Assembly (NCBI GenBank): GCA_910587255.1
Contig: CAJUKT010000037.1
Location: 1 to 59,877 of the forward strand
DNA from: an uncultured Oscillospiraceae bacterium
GTDB lineage: Bacteria; Bacillota; Clostridia; Oscillospirales; Oscillospiraceae
Reading direction: 5' to 3'
Length of the DNA stretch: 59,877 nt
Part shown: positions 40,691 to 48,559 of the stretch, piece by piece
Layout: each line of letters starts with the position of its first letter
Numbering within the stretch: position 1 is the stretch's first letter
The notes under the pieces: generated by a model
What the model was told of the DNA's origin: nothing
The model's input: the letters and a program-made list of their open reading frames with translations, nothing else
Database searches by the model: none
Position numbers and translations under genes: made by a program

Positions 40691-42088
40691 ATGTTCAAGC
40701 TATTCCGGCGCGAGCCGGGCTTTTACCCCAGGCTGATCTCCCTGGCTCTGCCTATTCTGCTGCAAAACCTCATCACCAACTCCCTGGGGCTGGTGGACAC
40801 CTTTATGGTGGGCACCATGGGGGAGGGCCCGCTGGCCGGGGTGACCCTGGCCAACATTCCAGTGTTTGTGGTGCAGTTGATGATGTTCGGCATCCAGAGC
40901 GGCTCCTCCGTCCTCATCAGCCAGTACCGGGGCAAGGGGGACATGGGGGCCATCAACCGGGTGATGGGCATCGGCATGTACGCCGCCGGGGCCATCGGCC
41001 TCACCTTCGCCCTCATCATGGGCTTCCTGCCCACCCAGTTCATGGGGCTGTTCGGCACCGACGCCGCCGTGGTGGCCACCGCCGCCCGGTATGCCCGCAT
41101 CGTGGGCTGGTCCTACTTCTTCGACAGCTTTGTCCAGGTCTACATCGGCGTCCACCGGGCCATGGGCAATCCCAGCCGTGGTCTGGTAATCCTGGGTGCC
41201 TCCATGGCCAGCAACACCTTTCTCAACTGGATGTTCATCTTCGGCAACCTGGGCGCACCCCGGCTGGCAGAGCAGGGCGCGGCGCTGGCCACCCTGCTGG
41301 CCCGGGTTCTGTCCTGCTCCATCGCCGTGGGCTGGGCGGTTCTGGACAAACAGTTCAAGCTCTCCCCCGCCCTGCTCTTCCGGCCCGGCGGGGAGATGAC
41401 CCGGCGTTTTATCCGCTTCTCCACCCCCGTAATGTGCAATGAGACCTTCTGGGGGCTGGGCACCTCCCTGTTCCCCACCATCATGGGCCATATGGAGGGC
41501 TCTCAGGAAATTCTGGCCGCCTACGCCATCGCCGGAAACATCACCAACCTGTGCACCGTGGGGGTGTTCGCCATCTCGGGCACCGCCGCCATCCTCATCG
41601 GCCAGGAGATCGGCTCGGGCCGCGCCGACCGGGTGTACTCCCTGGGGGCGCTGCTCAACGCGCTGGCCTTCCTGTTCGGGCTGGGGGCCGGGCTCTTGTT
41701 CCTTGGGCTTCTCCACTGGTTTGTGATCCCGGTGCTCTACCCGCTGTTCGGCCTGTCCTCCGCCGCAGGGGATATCTGCACCATGATGCTCACCGTGGTG
41801 TTTACCATGATGCCCCTGCGCTCCTTTGAATGCACCAATATTGTGGGGGTGCTCCGGGGCGGAGGAGACGTGCGCATGGCTACCCTCATCGACCTCACCC
41901 CTTTGTGGGTGGTGGCGCTGCCCTTGGCGGTGCTGTCGGGGCTGGTGTTCAAGGCGGGCATATTCTGGGTATACCTGTCCATGATGAGCGAAAACCTGGT
42001 CAAGGGCATTTTAGGCATCCGCCGGTTTCTCAGCGGCAAGTGGATCAACGACGTAACCGTGTCCGCCCGCGCAGACGCCGGGGTATGA
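40691..42088 (+). CDS. MATE-family efflux transporter
   Basis: The 465-residue protein has about twelve membrane segments in two related halves and begins with PRLISLALPILLQNLITNSL, then GLVDTFMVGTMGEGPLAGVT, the typical MATE N-terminus. It exports drugs or metabolites with Na+ or H+. I chose the ATG at 40691 with AAAGGAG eleven bases upstream; the TTG at 40682 is too close. It follows the desulfurase gene and is probably cotranscribed with it. Confidence 0.93.
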   Translation: MFKLFRREPGFYPRLISLALPILLQNLITNSLGLVDTFMVGTMGEGPLAGVTLANIPVFVVQLMMFGIQSGSSVLISQYRGKGDMGAINRVMGIGMYAAGAIGLTFALIMGFLPTQFMGLFGTDAAVVATAARYARIVGWSYFFDSFVQVYIGVHRAMGNPSRGLVILGASMASNTFLNWMFIFGNLGAPRLAEQGAALATLLARVLSCSIAVGWAVLDKQFKLSPALLFRPGGEMTRRFIRFSTPVMCNETFWGLGTSLFPTIMGHMEGSQEILAAYAIAGNITNLCTVGVFAISGTAAILIGQEIGSGRADRVYSLGALLNALAFLFGLGAGLLFLGLLHWFVIPVLYPLFGLSSAAGDICTMMLTVVFTMMPLRSFECTNIVGVLRGGGDVRMATLIDLTPLWVVALPLAVLSGLVFKAGIFWVYLSMMSENLVKGILGIRRFLSGKWINDVTVSARADAGV

Positions 42089-42111
42089 GCCGCAAAATTT
42101 TTGGAAAGGTC

Positions 42112-42166
42112 TTGCATTCCCTACCCGGCGGCGCTATACTAATATCAGTGATAGCCATATCACTGA
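42112..42166 (+). promoter_or_regulatory. Promoter with downstream palindromic operator
   Basis: TTGCAT (42112-42117), a 17-bp spacer and TATACT (42135-42140) point to the Cys/His-rich gene. From the expected start of transcription a perfect 9-bp inverted repeat, TCAGTGATA (42145-42153) and TATCACTGA (42158-42166), could be a repressor site or a 5' stem in the mRNA. Confidence 0.7.
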
Positions 42167-42200
42167 CCATGGAACAAAATTTTTTGGAGGTAGAACCATC

Positions 42201-42689
42201 ATGTCTCTGAGAAGGCTCTTGATTTCCGCTGCCGCGGCTGTTTGTGCCGTGTCCCTGCTGGTTCCCGCTGCCTTCGCCCATGGCGGCTGCCACGGACGGG
42301 CCGCCCGCCGCACTGCCCAGCCCTGCGCGGTGGCGGAATGTACCGCCGCCGGCTGGCACTATCACAGCCAATCCTTGTACTGCGGCCATACCCACGGCGG
42401 CAGCCTGTGCGACGGCTCCTGCGCCCCCCTGTGCCAGGTGGAGGGCTGTGAGCTGGCCGGGCGCCACATTCACGATGGCACGGCCTACTGCGGCAACTGC
42501 CACGATGCCGGTTACTGTGACGGGGCCTGTTTGGCCCTGTGCGACGTGGAGGGCTGCACCCTCACCGGGCGTCACGACCACAACGGCATCACCTACTGCG
42601 GCAGCAATCATGCCAGCGGCTGGTGCGACGGCAGTTGCCCGGCCTACCGCGCCGCCTCCTCCCGCGGCTATCACGGCTGCCACAACTAA
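42201..42689 (+). CDS. Secreted Cys/His-rich repeat protein
   Basis: The 162-residue protein has a signal peptide (LLISAAAAVCAVSLLVPAAF, ending AHG). Three repeats of about 36 residues follow (about 42-78, 79-115, 116-150), each fitting VEGCxLxGRHxHxGxxYCG then HxxGxCDGxC. Every repeat carries five or six Cys and several His, enough to bind metal ions or form disulfides outside the cell. I do not recognise the family; metal binding is inferred from composition only. GGAGG precedes the ATG. It is a single-gene unit with its own promoter, palindrome and terminator. Confidence 0.85.
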   Translation: MSLRRLLISAAAAVCAVSLLVPAAFAHGGCHGRAARRTAQPCAVAECTAAGWHYHSQSLYCGHTHGGSLCDGSCAPLCQVEGCELAGRHIHDGTAYCGNCHDAGYCDGACLALCDVEGCTLTGRHDHNGITYCGSNHASGWCDGSCPAYRAASSRGYHGCHN

Positions 42690-42709
42690 AATTTCCGCTT
42701 TGACGCTCA

Positions 42710-42744
42710 ACGGGCGGGCCTTTGAAAAGGCCCGCCCGTTTACT
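42710..42744 (+). terminator. Terminator after the Cys/His-rich gene
   Basis: A 15-bp perfect stem (42710-42724 with 42727-42741) followed by TACTATT separates this gene from the convergent spoIIID, whose stop is 2 bp further on. Confidence 0.88.
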
Positions 42745-42991
42745 ATTCCCCTTTATACTTTTTTCTGGTGGCGATGCCGCCCCGGATGTGGCGTTCCGCT
42801 TTATTCTCGTTCAGGATCGTTTTCACCTGCTGGTACAGCCCCTGGTTGATAACGGGCAGACGTTCACTCAGGTCCTTATGTACGGTGGATTTGCTGATAC
42901 CGAAGCGGTTGGCGGCGGCCCGGACGGTAGTTTTGTTCTCAATGATGTACAGCGCCAGCTCCTGGGCGCGCTCTTCCATGTTCCCCTTCAC
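42743..42991 (-). CDS. spoIIID: Sporulation transcriptional regulator SpoIIID
   Basis: The 82-residue DNA-binding protein reads MEERAQELALYIIENKTTVR, AAANRFGISKSTVHKDLSER, LPVINQGLYQQVKTILNENK, ending AERHIRGGIATRKKYKGE. This is the diagnostic SpoIIID pattern (VSKSTVHKDVTERLP and HIRGGxATxxKY in Bacillus). It tunes sigma-E genes in the mother cell. A GTG at 42991 gives the canonical N-terminus; the ATG at 42979 has a poor signal. Its presence marks the host as a spore-former. Confidence 0.96.
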   Translation of the reverse strand: MKGNMEERAQELALYIIENKTTVRAAANRFGISKSTVHKDLSERLPVINQGLYQQVKTILNENKAERHIRGGIATRKKYKGE

Positions 42992-43102
42992 AAAAACAAC
43001 ACTCCCCGTTGTGGTCTCTCACAGGAAGATGTATATGCGCAGAGGCCCCCCAATATGTGGAGGAGGATTGCCGCACCCGGCGAAACGACTTACCCAAAGC
43101 AA

Positions 43103-43130
43103 GGGGCGGCAGGGATTCCCCTGCTGCCCC
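43103..43130 (-). terminator. Hairpin after the membrane-protein gene
   Basis: A 12-bp stem with one wobble (43103-43114 with 43119-43130) lies just after the stop at 43136. The following minus-strand bases (TTGCTTTG) are only weakly T-rich. The remaining gap up to spoIIID (42992-43102) shows nothing else. Confidence 0.6.
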
Positions 43131-43135
43131 CGTTC

Positions 43136-43516
43136 TCACAGATCCTCAATACGGGTCTTGTCCAGCAAACGGCTCTTGTCCGCCTGCCGGAGGGAGTGTA
43201 CCCTGCGCCAGATCCGGCATATGGCGTACACCACCAGCAGAATCGCTGTCGGGATGTTTTCTATCCGCAGCGCAAACCACAGATCAGACATCACCGGGCT
43301 CCAACGTATCATCCGAACCACACATTTGGCCGCCGCCCAGGCAAAGATAGCCCCGGGCAGAACCAGTCCCAGCCGGGCGTCCTTTTTGAGGGCAAGGAAC
43401 GCCTCAGCCGCAACCAACACCACACCGATGCCCAGGAAAAACGGCATCTCCTCGCCATACATCGTGAAGAGCGGCAGGCTGGGATCGCCAAAATGAAATC
43501 CAGACCGAAACATCAA
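43136..43516 (-). CDS. Small membrane protein, partner of the DUF2089 regulator
   Basis: The 126-residue protein has three hydrophobic segments (PFFLGIGVVLVAAEAFLAL, LGLVLPGAIFAWAAAKCVV, IPTAILLVVYAICRIW) and a basic C-terminal tail (RRVHSLRQADKSRLLDKTRI). The start overlaps the stop of the DUF2089 gene by 4 bp, so the two are coupled. DUF2089 regulators are often encoded with small membrane proteins, which suggests a sensing or anti-regulator role. No enzymatic motif is visible. Confidence 0.8.
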   Translation of the reverse strand: MMFRSGFHFGDPSLPLFTMYGEEMPFFLGIGVVLVAAEAFLALKKDARLGLVLPGAIFAWAAAKCVVRMIRWSPVMSDLWFALRIENIPTAILLVVYAICRIWRRVHSLRQADKSRLLDKTRIEDL

Positions 43517-43809
43517 AACTCCTCCTTCATCTTTCGGTATTCGCTGAGCAGCAGCTTGGCAGTGTCAAAATCCAGTCTGTCATCCACCGCCAGCCGCTTC
43601 ACCAGCGCCACATAAGGGTCGGCTTCCGCTTTTTCGGTCAACTGTATTTTTTGAATCAGCCGGTCCAGCCGCAGCCGCACCGTGGGATAACTGACGCCGT
43701 ACAGGCCCGCCATTTCCTTCAGTGAGCCGGAGGCAAGGACAAACTTTTTAATAAAAGCCGCATCCTCCTCCTCCAAGCCGGCCATCCAACTCGGCAACGC
43801 GTCCATCAA
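43513..43809 (-). CDS. DUF2089-family DNA-binding regulator
   Basis: The 98-residue protein contains LEEEDAAFIKKFVLASGSLK, EMAGLYGVSYPTVRLRLDRL, a helix-turn-helix typical of DUF2089, and a helical tail (VDDRLDFDTAKLLLSEYRKM). It probably controls its own operon: its promoter overlaps inverted AACATAAA/TTTATGTT repeats. The zinc-ribbon N-terminus of longer DUF2089 proteins is absent. Confidence 0.87.
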   Translation of the reverse strand: MMDALPSWMAGLEEEDAAFIKKFVLASGSLKEMAGLYGVSYPTVRLRLDRLIQKIQLTEKAEADPYVALVKRLAVDDRLDFDTAKLLLSEYRKMKEEF

Positions 43810-43831
43810 ACCACCGCCTTACACAAAATTC

Positions 43832-43882
43832 ATTATAACATAAATATTATTAAAGTCAATGTCTACTTTATGTTTAATAAAA
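43832..43882 (-). promoter_or_regulatory. Promoter of the DUF2089 operon with inverted repeat
   Basis: TTGACT (43854-43859) and TATAAT (43832-43837) with a 16-bp spacer point leftward. TTAAACATAAA upstream and ATTTATGTTATA over the -10 form an inverted repeat, a plausible autoregulatory operator. Confidence 0.68.
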
Positions 43883-43884
43883 CA

Positions 43885-43918
43885 AAGCGGCGCCCGTCCC
43901 ATTGGGCGGGCGCCGCTT
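43885..43918 (-). terminator. Terminator of purA
   Basis: A 12-bp perfect GC stem plus three more pairs (43885-43900 with 43904-43918) is followed on the minus strand by TTGTTTTATT. It ends purA about 108 bp after its stop; that gap (43919-44025) holds nothing recognisable. Confidence 0.85.
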
Positions 43919-44025
43919 CTTCCTATCTTTTCCTGGACATACGCCTATTGCCGCTGGGCCACCCTTTAAAAGCCGTCACCCGGCATCATCCGCAGCTTAT
44001 AAAGTGCTTGCTCCCCACGTCCCCT

Positions 44026-45321
44026 TCATACGGCGGCGGCAGGACGCAGCGCAATTTCGTGGCGCTTGGGCCCAGTGGACACGATGGTAATGGGCACCCC
44101 GATGTGCTTTTCCAAAAACTCCACATAGCCTTTGGCGTTGGCGGGCAGCGCATTGTAGTCGGTGGTGCCCCGCACGTCGCTCCCCCAGCCGGGCAGGGTC
44201 TCAAACACCGGCTTGGCCCGCATAAGCCTGGGGGTGGTGGGGAACTGGTCGGTGACCTCCCCATCAATCTCATAGCCCACGCACACCTTAATCTCATCCA
44301 GGTAGCCCATCACATCCAAACAGGTCAGCGCCACTTCCGTGGCCCCCTGCACCATGCAGCCGTACTTGGTGGCCACTGCGTCGAACCAGCCCACCCGGCG
44401 GGGGCGGCCCGTTGTCGCGCCAAACTCCCCCTTGTCGCCCCCCCGGCGGCGCAGCTCATCCCCCTCGGGGCCGGTGAGTTCGCTGACAAAGGGCTCGGTG
44501 TTGGAGCCCACGCTGGAGGAATACGCCTTCGTGACGCAGATCACATCCCGGACGGCGGTGGGGGGCACCGGGGCCCCAACGCAGCCGTATCCCGCCAGGG
44601 TATGGGACGAGGTAGTCATGGGGAAAATGCCCAGGTCCGGGTCCTTCATGGAGCCCAGCTGCCCCTCCAGCAGCACCGTCCTGCCGTCCTTCAGCGACCG
44701 ATGGAGAAAGCCCACCGCCTCGCCCACATAGGGCCGGATCAGCTCCCGGCTGTCCAAAAGCTGGTCGTACAGCGTCTTTGCATCCAAAGTGGGCTTGTGG
44801 TACAGGTGCTCGAAGAGGATGTTTTTCACCTCCACAGCGCGGCTAAGCCGCTCCCACAGCCGGTTTTCGTCAAAAAGGTCGCATACCTGGATGCCCGTCT
44901 TAGCGTACTTGTCGGAGTAAAAGGGAGCGATGCCGCTCTTGGTGGAGCCGAAAGCCCTTCCCCCCAGCCGCTCCTCCTCATAGGCGTCCTGAAGGACATG
45001 GTAGGGCATGAGCAGCTGGGCCCGCTCGGACACGATGAGGTTGGGGGCCGGCACACCCTGGCCGGTCACGTCCTTCAGCTCAGCTGCCAGCTTGGCCACG
45101 TCCAGGGCCACCCCGTTGCCGATGACATTGGTGATATGGGGATAGAAAATGCCGGAGGGCAGAATGTGCAGGGCAAAGCGCCCGTAGTCGTTAATGATGG
45201 TGTGGCCTGCGTTGGCCCCCCCCTGGAAGCGCACCACCACATCGGAGGTCTCCGCCAGCAGGTCGGTGATCTTACCCTTGCCCTCGTCGCCCCAGTTGGC
45301 CCCTACAATCGCTTTTACCAT
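44026..45321 (-). CDS. purA: Adenylosuccinate synthetase
   Basis: PurA joins IMP and aspartate with GTP, the first committed step to AMP. The 431-residue protein has VKAIVGANWGDEGKGKITD (phosphate loop and catalytic Asp), GGANAGHTI with the catalytic His, LPSGIF, EGQLGSMKDPDLG, TTGRPRRVGWFD and the C-terminal STGPKRHEIAL. Length and motifs are standard. It stands alone, divergent from yerC. Confidence 0.97.
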   Translation of the reverse strand: MVKAIVGANWGDEGKGKITDLLAETSDVVVRFQGGANAGHTIINDYGRFALHILPSGIFYPHITNVIGNGVALDVAKLAAELKDVTGQGVPAPNLIVSERAQLLMPYHVLQDAYEEERLGGRAFGSTKSGIAPFYSDKYAKTGIQVCDLFDENRLWERLSRAVEVKNILFEHLYHKPTLDAKTLYDQLLDSRELIRPYVGEAVGFLHRSLKDGRTVLLEGQLGSMKDPDLGIFPMTTSSHTLAGYGCVGAPVPPTAVRDVICVTKAYSSSVGSNTEPFVSELTGPEGDELRRRGGDKGEFGATTGRPRRVGWFDAVATKYGCMVQGATEVALTCLDVMGYLDEIKVCVGYEIDGEVTDQFPTTPRLMRAKPVFETLPGWGSDVRGTTDYNALPANAKGYVEFLEKHIGVPITIVSTGPKRHEIALRPAAAV

Positions 45322-45447
45322 TTCAAATACCTCTGCGGCCGGGATTCGCAGCCAGTCTTGCTGGTCTGCCTTATCCGTCCGACCGTTTCATTATAATAGA
45401 CTTCTCCCCAGTCCGCAAGCCCTTTTCGCGGTTTTTCCGTTTTTCTC

Positions 45448-45476
45448 TTTACTTCCGTAAAGCAGCGTGTTAGAAT
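45448..45476 (+). promoter_or_regulatory. Promoter of yerC-methyltransferase-hslO
   Basis: TTTACT (45448-45453) and TAGAAT (45471-45476) with a 17-bp spacer lie 36 bp before the yerC ATG. Confidence 0.7.
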
Positions 45477-45511
45477 AGGGGCACTGTAACATCATTTGGG
45501 GAGGGATCCCT

Positions 45512-45796
45512 ATGCAAAAAGAGAGCGTGGAGCAGAATACCCTGCTGTTTGAGGCCATCCTGGCCCTGCGGGACCAGGAGGAATGCCGCGCCTTCTTCCA
45601 GGACCTGTGCACCGTGGCCGAGCTGAAGGCCCTGGCCCAGCGTATGGAGGTGGCCCAGCTTTTGGACCAGGGCTTCATCTACAACGACATTCTTCAGCGT
45701 ACCGGCGCGTCCAGCGCCACCATCAGCCGGGTCAACCGGGCGCTGCAATACGGTGCGGACGGTTACAAAACCGTGCTGCCCCGGCTGAAGAAATGA
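45512..45796 (+). CDS. YerC/YecD family TrpR-like protein
   Basis: The 94-residue protein shows the TrpR-superfamily helix-turn-helix (AFFQDLCTVAELKALAQRME, VAQLLDQGFIYNDILQRTGA, SSATISRVNRALQYG). YerC proteins are short DNA-binding regulators of Firmicutes whose ligand is not settled. It is the first gene of a three-gene operon; its stop overlaps the methyltransferase start (ATGA), so the two are coupled. Confidence 0.92.
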   Translation: MQKESVEQNTLLFEAILALRDQEECRAFFQDLCTVAELKALAQRMEVAQLLDQGFIYNDILQRTGASSATISRVNRALQYGADGYKTVLPRLKK

Positions 45797-46536
45797 CGGA
45801 CGCATACACCGCGCTGGCCCGGTGCTATGACCGGCTCACCGCCGACGTGGACTACGCCGCTTGGGCGGATTATGTAGAGCGGCACTTCCAAAAATGGAAG
45901 CGGCCTGTCCGCGCGGTGGCGGAGCTGGGCTGCGGCACCGGCAGCCTGACCAAGCAGCTGGCTGAACGGGGCTTTCAGATGACCGCCCTGGACCTGTCCC
46001 CGGATATGCTGTCCATGGCGGAGCAGAAATGCCGGGGGCTGGATGTGCTGTTTTTGTGCCAGGATATGTCCCACCTCACCCTGCCCGCCCCCGCCGACGC
46101 GGTCATCTCCTGCCTGGACAGCGTCAACTATGTCACCCGCCCAGCCGCCCTGCGGCGGACCTTCCGGCGGGCGTACCGGGCTCTGGCCCCCGGCGGACTG
46201 TTCCTCTTCGATGTCAAAACCCCCGCCGCCCTGGAAGGCGCGGACGGCCAAACCTATCTGGACGAGGACGAGGATCTGTTCTGCGTCTGGCGGGGGGACT
46301 ACTCCCACAAACGGCGGGTGTGCGGCTATGGGCTGGATCTGTTCGTCCGCGAAAGGGACGGCAGCTGGAGCCGGGCCGGCGAATATCACGAGGAGTATGC
46401 CTACACCCCGGAGGAGCTGGATAGCTTCCTGCGGGAGGCGGGCTTTCAAACCATTCAGGTATACGGCGATAAAACCATGCGTCCGCCCAGGGAAGAGGCG
46501 CAGCGGATCTTTTTTGCCGCAGGAAAGGAACTGTAG
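45793..46536 (+). CDS. Class I SAM-dependent methyltransferase
   Basis: The 247-residue protein has motif I VAELGCGTGSLTKQLAERG, motif II MTALDLSPDMLSMAEQK, ADAVISCLDSVNYV and a C-terminal ALAPGGLFLFDVKTPAAL. This is the Methyltransf_25 family; the acceptor is unknown. The ATG at 45793 overlaps the yerC stop; the longer open frame to 45583 is an overlap with yerC. It is followed by hslO after 2 bp. Confidence 0.92.
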   Translation: MTDAYTALARCYDRLTADVDYAAWADYVERHFQKWKRPVRAVAELGCGTGSLTKQLAERGFQMTALDLSPDMLSMAEQKCRGLDVLFLCQDMSHLTLPAPADAVISCLDSVNYVTRPAALRRTFRRAYRALAPGGLFLFDVKTPAALEGADGQTYLDEDEDLFCVWRGDYSHKRRVCGYGLDLFVRERDGSWSRAGEYHEEYAYTPEELDSFLREAGFQTIQVYGDKTMRPPREEAQRIFFAAGKEL

Positions 46537-46538
46537 CT

Positions 46539-47423
46539 ATGGATCAGATTGTTCGTGCCATCGCCAAAAACGCCCCGGTCAAGGCAATGGCTATCTCCGC
46601 CCGGGACACGGTAGAGCGGGCCAGGGCAATCCACGACTGCTGGCCGGTGGCAACCGCCGCTCTGGGCCGCCTGCTCATGGCCGCCTCCATGATGGGAGCA
46701 GCCATGAAGGAGGAAGCAGGAGCCGTTACCCTGCGGGTAAAGGGCGGCGGGCCCCTGGGGGCCCTCACCGCCGTGTCCGACAGCCGGGGCAATGTGAGGG
46801 GCTATGTACAAAACCCCGCCGTGGATGTACCCCGGAAGGCAAAGGGCAAGCTGGACGTGGGTGCCGCCGTTGGCTGTAACGGTGAGCTCACCGTTATCCG
46901 GGATTTGGGGCTCAAGGAGCCCTATATCGGATCAGTCCAGCTGGTTGGGGGCGAAATTGCCGAGGACGTAGCCGCCTATTTTGTGGAGAGCGAGCAGGTG
47001 CCAACGGCCTGTGCCTTGGGTGTGCTGATCGCGCCCAGCCAAACAGTACAGGCGGCGGGAGGCTACCTCATTCAGCTCCTGCCCGGCGCGGACGAGACCG
47101 TGGTGTCCGCAGTGGAGCGGGGCGTGGCGCGCCTGGGGGCGGTAAGCGCCCGGCTGGACGCGGGAACAGACCCCTTGGGGCTGCTGCGGGAGGTGCTGGG
47201 CGAATTTGATCTGGAAGTGCTGGAGACCTCCCCCATCGAATACCGCTGTTACTGCACCCGGGAGAGGGTGAGCCGCGCCCTCATCAGCCTGGGAAGGGCT
47301 GAGCTGGACGCTTTGATCAAGGAACAAGGGGGCGCGGAGCTCACCTGCCAGTTCTGCGATGAGGTATACCGCTTCAATGCACAAGAGCTGGGCGCCCTGC
47401 GGGACGAGGCATCTGCCAAGTAA
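46539..47423 (+). CDS. hslO: Redox-regulated chaperone Hsp33
   Basis: Hsp33 is a holdase activated by oxidative unfolding. The 294-residue protein has the N-terminal ARDTVERARAIHDCWPVATA and GPLGALTAVSDSRGNVRGYV, with a C-terminal zinc centre of four cysteines: YRCYCTRERV (about 236-241) and LTCQFCDEVYRF (about 268-273). Length is normal. It is the last gene of the operon, before the tRNA cluster. Confidence 0.96.
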   Translation: MDQIVRAIAKNAPVKAMAISARDTVERARAIHDCWPVATAALGRLLMAASMMGAAMKEEAGAVTLRVKGGGPLGALTAVSDSRGNVRGYVQNPAVDVPRKAKGKLDVGAAVGCNGELTVIRDLGLKEPYIGSVQLVGGEIAEDVAAYFVESEQVPTACALGVLIAPSQTVQAAGGYLIQLLPGADETVVSAVERGVARLGAVSARLDAGTDPLGLLREVLGEFDLEVLETSPIEYRCYCTRERVSRALISLGRAELDALIKEQGGAELTCQFCDEVYRFNAQELGALRDEASAK

Positions 47424-47447
47424 CGCCAACTTTTTTCAAATGAGCTC

Positions 47448-47476
47448 TTGACAGGAGAGGTTTCATTTGTTATAAT
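47448..47476 (+). promoter_or_regulatory. Promoter of the tRNA cluster
   Basis: Consensus TTGACA (47448-47453) and TATAAT (47471-47476) with a 17-bp spacer lie 32 bp before tRNA-Val; as near-perfect as stable-RNA promoters usually are. Confidence 0.93.
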
Positions 47477-47508
47477 CACTTTCGCCGTCTGACAAACGGA
47501 GGAACGAC

Positions 47509-47584
47509 GGGAGCATAGCTCAGCTGGGAGAGCACTTGCCTTACAAGCAAGGAGTCACAGGTTCGAGCCCTGTTGTTCCCACCA
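47509..47584 (+). tRNA. tRNA-Val (TAC)
   Basis: Acceptor GGGAGCA pairs with TGTTCCC, anticodon arm CTTGC/GCAAG carries TAC, the T loop is GTTCGAGCC and CCA is encoded. First gene of the cluster. Confidence 0.97.
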
Positions 47585-47601
47585 AAGCGAGTCCCAAATG
47601 T

Positions 47602-47678
<77 letters not shown>

Positions 47679-47686
47679 CATTTTAT

Positions 47687-47762
47687 GCCCAGGTAGCTCA
47701 GTTGGTAGAGCAGTGGACTGAAAATCCACGTGTCGCTGGTTCAATTCCGGCCCTGGGCACCA
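47687..47762 (+). tRNA. tRNA-Phe (GAA)
   Basis: Acceptor GCCCAGG pairs with CCTGGGC, the anticodon loop CTGAAAA carries GAA, T loop GTTCAATTC, CCA encoded. Confidence 0.97.
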
Positions 47763-47765
47763 TAT

Positions 47766-47841
47766 GCGAGTGTAGCTCATCTGGTAGAGCGCCACCTTGC
47801 CAAGGTGGAGGTAGCGAGTTCGAGCCTCGTCACTCGCTCCA
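47766..47841 (+). tRNA. tRNA-Gly (GCC)
   Basis: Acceptor GCGAGTG pairs with CACTCGC, the anticodon arm CCACCTTGCCAAGGTGG carries GCC, CCA encoded. A hairpin terminator follows 24 bp downstream. Confidence 0.97.
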
Positions 47842-47865
47842 TGTTGGGGTTGAATCGCCCCATTC

Positions 47866-47894
47866 AGGAACCCCGCCTTTTAGGCGGGATTCCT
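47866..47894 (+). terminator. Terminator after the first four tRNAs
   Basis: A 12-bp stem with one mismatch (47866-47877 with 47883-47894), followed by TCATTCC. The next 130 bp up to tRNA-Cys hold no gene. Confidence 0.7.
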
Positions 47895-48026
47895 TCATTC
47901 CGTTCCCCTTCCCTTCTCCTTCACAATGCATTGTTTTCCTAGTTTTCCATGCGGTGAAGGAAGTTGAGGAAAGTTTCTCTCTTGTCGTTCTAATTTGCTG
48001 CGGGGCACAATAGAATAGCAGTGTAT

Positions 48027-48101
48027 GGCGCCATAGCCAAGTGGTAAGGCAAGGGTCTGCAAAATCCTGATGCCCCAGTTCAAATCTGGGTGGCGCCTCC
48101 A
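48027..48101 (+). tRNA. tRNA-Cys (GCA)
   Basis: Acceptor GGCGCCA pairs with TGGCGCC, the anticodon loop CTGCAAA carries GCA, T loop GTTCAAATC, CCA encoded. Confidence 0.97.
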
Positions 48102-48106
48102 AATAA

Positions 48107-48136
48107 AGTGGGCGGGCTACAGCCCGCCCACTTTTC
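48107..48136 (+). terminator. Terminator after tRNA-Cys
   Basis: A perfect 12-bp stem (48107-48118 with 48121-48132) is followed by TTTCTTCT. Confidence 0.9.
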
Positions 48137-48176
48137 TTCTCCCCCATCCTGTTTTGCAAATACTTTAAAGAAATAT

Positions 48177-48252
48177 CCGGGTGTAGCGCAGTTGGTAGCG
48201 CGCTTGGTTCGGGACCAAGAGGCCGTGGGTTCAAATCCCGCCACTCGGACCA
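48177..48252 (+). tRNA. tRNA-Pro (CGG)
   Basis: Acceptor CCGGGTG pairs with CACTCGG, the anticodon loop TTCGGGA carries CGG, T loop GTTCAAATC, CCA encoded. It is the last host gene before the conjugative element. Confidence 0.96.
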
Positions 48253-48279
48253 AGTCTCGTTGACAAACGAGATGCAGTC

Positions 48280-48309
48280 AAAAATCCCGCACTTCTGTGC
48301 GGGATTTTT
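48280..48309 (+). terminator. Terminator after tRNA-Pro
   Basis: AAAAATCCCGCAC pairs with GTGCGGGATTTTT around a short loop, a symmetric terminator. A small 7-bp hairpin (48255-48272) lies between it and the tRNA. Confidence 0.92.
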
Positions 48310-48470
48310 GCACATAAATTTAGAAAATACGGATAAATCAAGAACAATTATCCCCCATTGAAAAAATCGAGGGGCGTAAAATAAAAATAACGCACCGGAG
48401 ATGCAAATCCGCCGAATTTGGGAGTTTTCAGAAACACGCATGACTCGAACTCCCAAGCACTCAAAATAAC

Positions 48471-48536
48471 GAAAAGGCCGTCCACAGCCTGCCAGCTTTT
48501 AAGGCAGACCAGTGGGCGGCCTTTTCCGTTTCCTAA
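48471..48536 (+). terminator. Hairpin at the left end of the conjugative element
   Basis: A 15-bp stem with one mismatch (48471-48485 with 48522-48536) has an A-rich left arm and T-rich right arm. It stands before the first element gene and could insulate the element from host read-through. The preceding AT-rich stretch 48310-48470 contains no convincing gene. Confidence 0.7.
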
Positions 48537-48559
48537 TCTAACAATGAGGAGGAATCAGC

